A model generated the notes under the pieces. That model ran no database searches and was not told the origin of the DNA. It saw only the letters and a program-made list of their open reading frames with translations. Positions 5,641 to 7,821 of a stretch of DNA of 7,821 bases are shown here, in pieces (the stretch's first letter is position 1; the number at the start of each line of letters is the position of its first letter). The stretch is from an uncultured Phycisphaerales bacterium (GTDB lineage Bacteria > Planctomycetota > Phycisphaerae > Sedimentisphaerales > Anaerobacaceae), in contig CALMMH010000478.1 of NCBI GenBank assembly GCA_937868145.1, positions 1 through 7,821 of the forward strand, read 5' to 3'. The position numbers and the translations under genes were made by a program.

Positions 5641-7182
5641 TCAACTGGTCGAGTCGGACGCCCCATCGTCGGTGGGAGCCGCGGCTGGAGGCCGTTTCCG
5701 CTGCAAGGGAAATGTCATCGCGGCCAAGAGAACCACCAGTCCAATCACCGCGCCGAAAGACAGCCAAACGACCGGCGCGCAGACCAGGAGGATCGCCCAA
5801 ATCAGCGTCTGGCATTGAGGCAATGGCACACACCATCGCGGATCGCCACGTCGCCATCGGCGGAGCCTCCGCAGCGAAACCGCGATCTCGGCGGCTCCGA
5901 TCAAGAGAAGGCCCGCAAGCGGGATGTACACAATCGCCGGCAGCGTGGCTCGCGGATCTCCCTGGACCGGAGCCAGCGTGCGCCGAGTCAACGCGAAGAG
6001 CACCGCTGCCTCACCCAAGTACGGCGCGTCGGACACATTCGACAGGATGCGAGGCGTCAGCAACCTCCCGCCGGGCAGAGGCCAGCAGATCGCCAAGGTC
6101 TCGGTCGCAAGTTCGTATGCCTGGTCCGACCGCCCCATTACCCGCGCTGCCCCCACGCCAAAGGCGCTGGCCCCGACGCCGTATCCGCCGATCACAGGCC
6201 CGGCGTCGACGTCCGCCATGTTGAACCAGCCGACGTCGACGTCGCGAGGATACTCTCGGAAACCGGCGAACCAGCTCCCCTCCTGCCAGAATTGCTTCTC
6301 GTACTGGCCGTACCAGCTCTCCGCGGTTTGCGGCCAGAGTTCCGCGGCCCAGATCAGCATATATGAGAGTCCGACGCCGCGGGCGCAATCCTCGGCCCGG
6401 CCGGTCTTCGAATCCACCACGTACGCAGGCAACCCTGTGGCTCGATCCAATCGCCCGTCCTGGAAACCGCGAATCGCCCGGGCCGCGAACTCCGAGTGGT
6501 CCGTGCCCAGCACGACGTCCGCCCGTCGAATGGCGGCGATCGCCGGCAGGATGTCCACCGGGTAACACTGGCCCGGATAGTCGTCGAGCAAGCCGTGAGG
6601 AGATTCGTCCAGTTCCCCGGCGAGCGATTCCACCTGGCCTCGCAGGAGCGGCTCATATCGCGCGTCGCCCAGAAGCTTCTGGTAGCTGGTCAACGCGCTG
6701 ATCAACAGCATCCGATAGAACAGATTTTCTTTCTGGAGGTATTCGTCGCCCCAGTGCTGGCGAACCCATCCGGCGTGATTCGGGTCGGCGACCAGAGCCG
6801 CAGCCGCCTCGATCGCCCCGCGAGCGTATTGGCTCGGCGGCACACGACACAGGCTCGGATCCTCTTGCGCCGCTTGCTCCAACGACTCAGTGGCCCACAG
6901 GTAGAAGACGGATCCGAACAGCGGCCACTCCGTGCCGGAAATGTCTCCCGTACCCAGTTGCGACGCCCTGCCGGCGGCGACGCGGGCGCGAGCCCACTTC
7001 TCATATCGCGGCGACAATCCACGATGCCAACGGAACGCGCAACGAGGGACGCCCGCTCCATGAAGGGCCGGATCGCTCAGATCCCATAACACCAGAAACA
7101 CCGGGAGGATGAAGAAAAACAGGCTCAACGCCAACGCCCCGAGGGTGTTGACATACACGCAAACCGCCGTGGATTTTCGCAT
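5641..7182 (-). CDS. Membrane-anchored linalool dehydratase/isomerase-like barrel protein
   Basis: A 513-residue protein using the ATG at 7182. Residues 8-35 form one hydrophobic helix (VCVYVNTLGALALSLFFFIL). A soluble domain of about 370 residues follows, then about three membrane helices (roughly 414-434, 459-475, 476-490) and a basic, then acidic/Ser tail. The soluble part reads like an (alpha/alpha)6 barrel. Remembered features of the bacterial linalool dehydratase/isomerase domain line up in order: KENLFYRMLL (151-160), YQKLLGDARYEPL, the GQCYPVD segment with C206 matching one of the two active-site Cys, LGTD, and DRATGLPAYVVDSKTGRAED. The other active-site Cys position appears to be Asp. 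Identification is by eye and partial, and substrate and reaction are unknown. The start is ambiguous: the frame is open upstream, and an ATG at 7206 would add eight residues. The 7182 start gives a basic MRKS before the helix and leaves a promoter-like sequence at 7213-7241 outside the gene. GGAGG lies 13 bases upstream, which is rather far. Confidence 0.7.
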   Translation of the reverse strand: MRKSTAVCVYVNTLGALALSLFFFILPVFLVLWDLSDPALHGAGVPRCAFRWHRGLSPRYEKWARARVAAGRASQLGTGDISGTEWPLFGSVFYLWATESLEQAAQEDPSLCRVPPSQYARGAIEAAAALVADPNHAGWVRQHWGDEYLQKENLFYRMLLISALTSYQKLLGDARYEPLLRGQVESLAGELDESPHGLLDDYPGQCYPVDILPAIAAIRRADVVLGTDHSEFAARAIRGFQDGRLDRATGLPAYVVDSKTGRAEDCARGVGLSYMLIWAAELWPQTAESWYGQYEKQFWQEGSWFAGFREYPRDVDVGWFNMADVDAGPVIGGYGVGASAFGVGAARVMGRSDQAYELATETLAICWPLPGGRLLTPRILSNVSDAPYLGEAAVLFALTRRTLAPVQGDPRATLPAIVYIPLAGLLLIGAAEIAVSLRRLRRWRRGDPRWCVPLPQCQTLIWAILLVCAPVVWLSFGAVIGLVVLLAAMTFPLQRKRPPAAAPTDDGASDSTS

Positions 7183-7212
7183 CGCGGACGCACAGCCTCC
7201 AATCATGGGCAC

Positions 7213-7241
7213 AGCGTACCGGCAATCCAAACGGACGTCAA
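7213..7241 (-). promoter_or_regulatory. Candidate promoter for the barrel membrane protein
   Basis: On the minus strand TTGACG (7241-7236, five of six matches to the -35 consensus) is followed after 17 bases by TACGCT (7218-7213, three of six matches to -10). Transcription would begin near 7206, just ahead of a GGAGG at 7200-7196 and the chosen ATG at 7182. The weak -10 makes this tentative. Confidence 0.35.
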
Positions 7242-7269
7242 CTTGCCTGATGTCGTGCAATCGTCCCCG

Positions 7270-7298
7270 TTGCTTTTCCCGATTCCCTCGGTCATAAT
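7270..7298 (+). promoter_or_regulatory. Candidate promoter for the secreted hypothetical protein
   Basis: TTGCTT at 7270-7275 and CATAAT at 7293-7298 are separated by exactly 17 bases. CATAAT matches the sigma-70 -10 consensus at five of six positions, while the -35 element is only moderate. The leader to the ATG at 7383 would be about 78 bases, with an AGGAGG near its end. It faces away from the minus-strand promoter candidate in the same 200-base intergenic region. Confidence 0.45.
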
Positions 7299-7382
7299 AG
7301 CGGTTCAGTTGGCGTTCCGATGTCTGACACGGATCGGACGCGGAGATTGCAGAACCCGCGTACAGCGAACAGGAGGTTGAGA

Positions 7383-7821
7383 ATGGCGACGCGAACATCC
7401 ATACTGGTTGGCATAGTGCTCCTGACCCTGGTCGATCTCTCCCAGGCGGGAATGTTCTCGCGGCTGCGCGGCAAGAAACCCGACACATCCGACACGCCCG
7501 CCGCGGTCCAGGAAGAGCCCAAAGAGGACAATAATGCGGGCGAGGCCGTGGTTCGTTTCCAGCGGGAGTGGGAACCGAAAGAACACGCGTGTTCGTTCCT
7601 TGTCCCGACGGGCTGGGCCATCGAAGGCGGCATCTTCCACGTGGATCCGACGCAAGCCGGCGGGACCGCCAATTCCATCGACAGCAAGTGCGACCTCGCG
7701 GTCAGGAAGGACGCCGCCGGCACGGTCATGTTCCGCTGGCTTCCCGCCTGGAACTACTGCGACATGACGCAGAACCCGCAGTTCAACCTCTCCGCCGGCT
7801 TCTTCCCCGTGGGTTCGCGAT
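7383..7821 (+). CDS. Secreted protein of unknown function, N-terminal fragment
   Basis: The frame is open to the right edge, giving at least 146 residues. The ATG at 7383 has a textbook ribosome binding site, AGGAGG at 7371-7376, six bases upstream. Residues 1-22 (MATRTSILVGIVLLTLVDLS plus QA) form a signal peptide with likely cleavage after SQA. There is no lipobox Cys, so the product is probably periplasmic or secreted, not a lipoprotein. A low-complexity linker follows (KKPDTSDTPAAVQEEPKEDN). A folded domain begins near residue 54, with FLVPTGWAIEGGIFHVDP (72-89), SIDSKCDLAVRKD and VMFRWLPAWNYCDM (115-128). The alternating hydrophobic pattern suggests beta strands. Cys at 70, 103 and 126 could form disulphides. 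I do not recognise a named family. It is divergent from the barrel membrane protein gene. Confidence 0.75.
   Translation, partial: MATRTSILVGIVLLTLVDLSQAGMFSRLRGKKPDTSDTPAAVQEEPKEDNNAGEAVVRFQREWEPKEHACSFLVPTGWAIEGGIFHVDPTQAGGTANSIDSKCDLAVRKDAAGTVMFRWLPAWNYCDMTQNPQFNLSAGFFPVGSR

Noticed and set aside
6203..6244. Repeated GTCGACGTC, including the 14-base palindrome at 6231-6244
   Set aside because: It lies within the barrel-protein gene and follows from the Asp-Val codons of the DVDV and DVDA segments.
5494..6366. Plus-strand open frames opposite the C-terminal part of the barrel membrane protein
   Set aside because: Their low-complexity Arg/Pro/Ser-rich products mirror the codon bias of the real minus-strand gene.

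Overview
This is a GC-rich window (long open frames, strong G/C preference at third codon positions) from a bacterial chromosome. The gene content is scattered housekeeping and accessory functions, not a plasmid, phage or one obvious pathway. Short, partly leaderless-looking gene arrangements, a secreted gluconolactonase-like protein and two uncharacterised envelope proteins would fit a Planctomycetota-type or related environmental lineage. That placement is inference from style and weakly held. No rRNA, intact tRNA, CRISPR array, insertion sequence or integrase gene was seen.

Layout. On the left, on the minus strand, lie the first 63 codons of an NRAMP (MntH-type) metal transporter, cut by the window edge, and a GNAT acetyltransferase. 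Divergent from the latter is a secreted SMP-30/gluconolactonase-family beta-propeller (+). It is followed by an unrecognised gene (+) that is split into two overlapping frames, probably by a one-base frameshift. That gene meets a MarC-family membrane protein (-) tail to tail, the two stop codons sharing the tetranucleotide CTAG. Upstream of marC on the minus strand is a complete YgiQ-type radical SAM protein. Further upstream on the same strand is a membrane-anchored protein whose soluble domain resembles the linalool dehydratase/isomerase (alpha/alpha) barrel. Divergent from it, running off the right edge, is a secreted protein of unknown function with a strong ribosome binding site and a plausible promoter.

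How the genes work together. There is no convincing single operon. The minus-strand block from the barrel protein through YgiQ to MarC is co-oriented with gaps of 125 and about 110 bases and a small hairpin after ygiQ, so co-transcription is possible but not shown. The divergent pair at the right edge shares a 200-base intergenic region with promoter-like sequences facing both ways.

The points most worth a second look are the membrane-tethered linalool-dehydratase-like protein, the frame switch in the unrecognised gene near position 2165, and a tRNA-like 3'-half sequence coinciding with an odd C-terminal tail on the gluconolactonase-like gene. I did not find a clear new multi-gene system.
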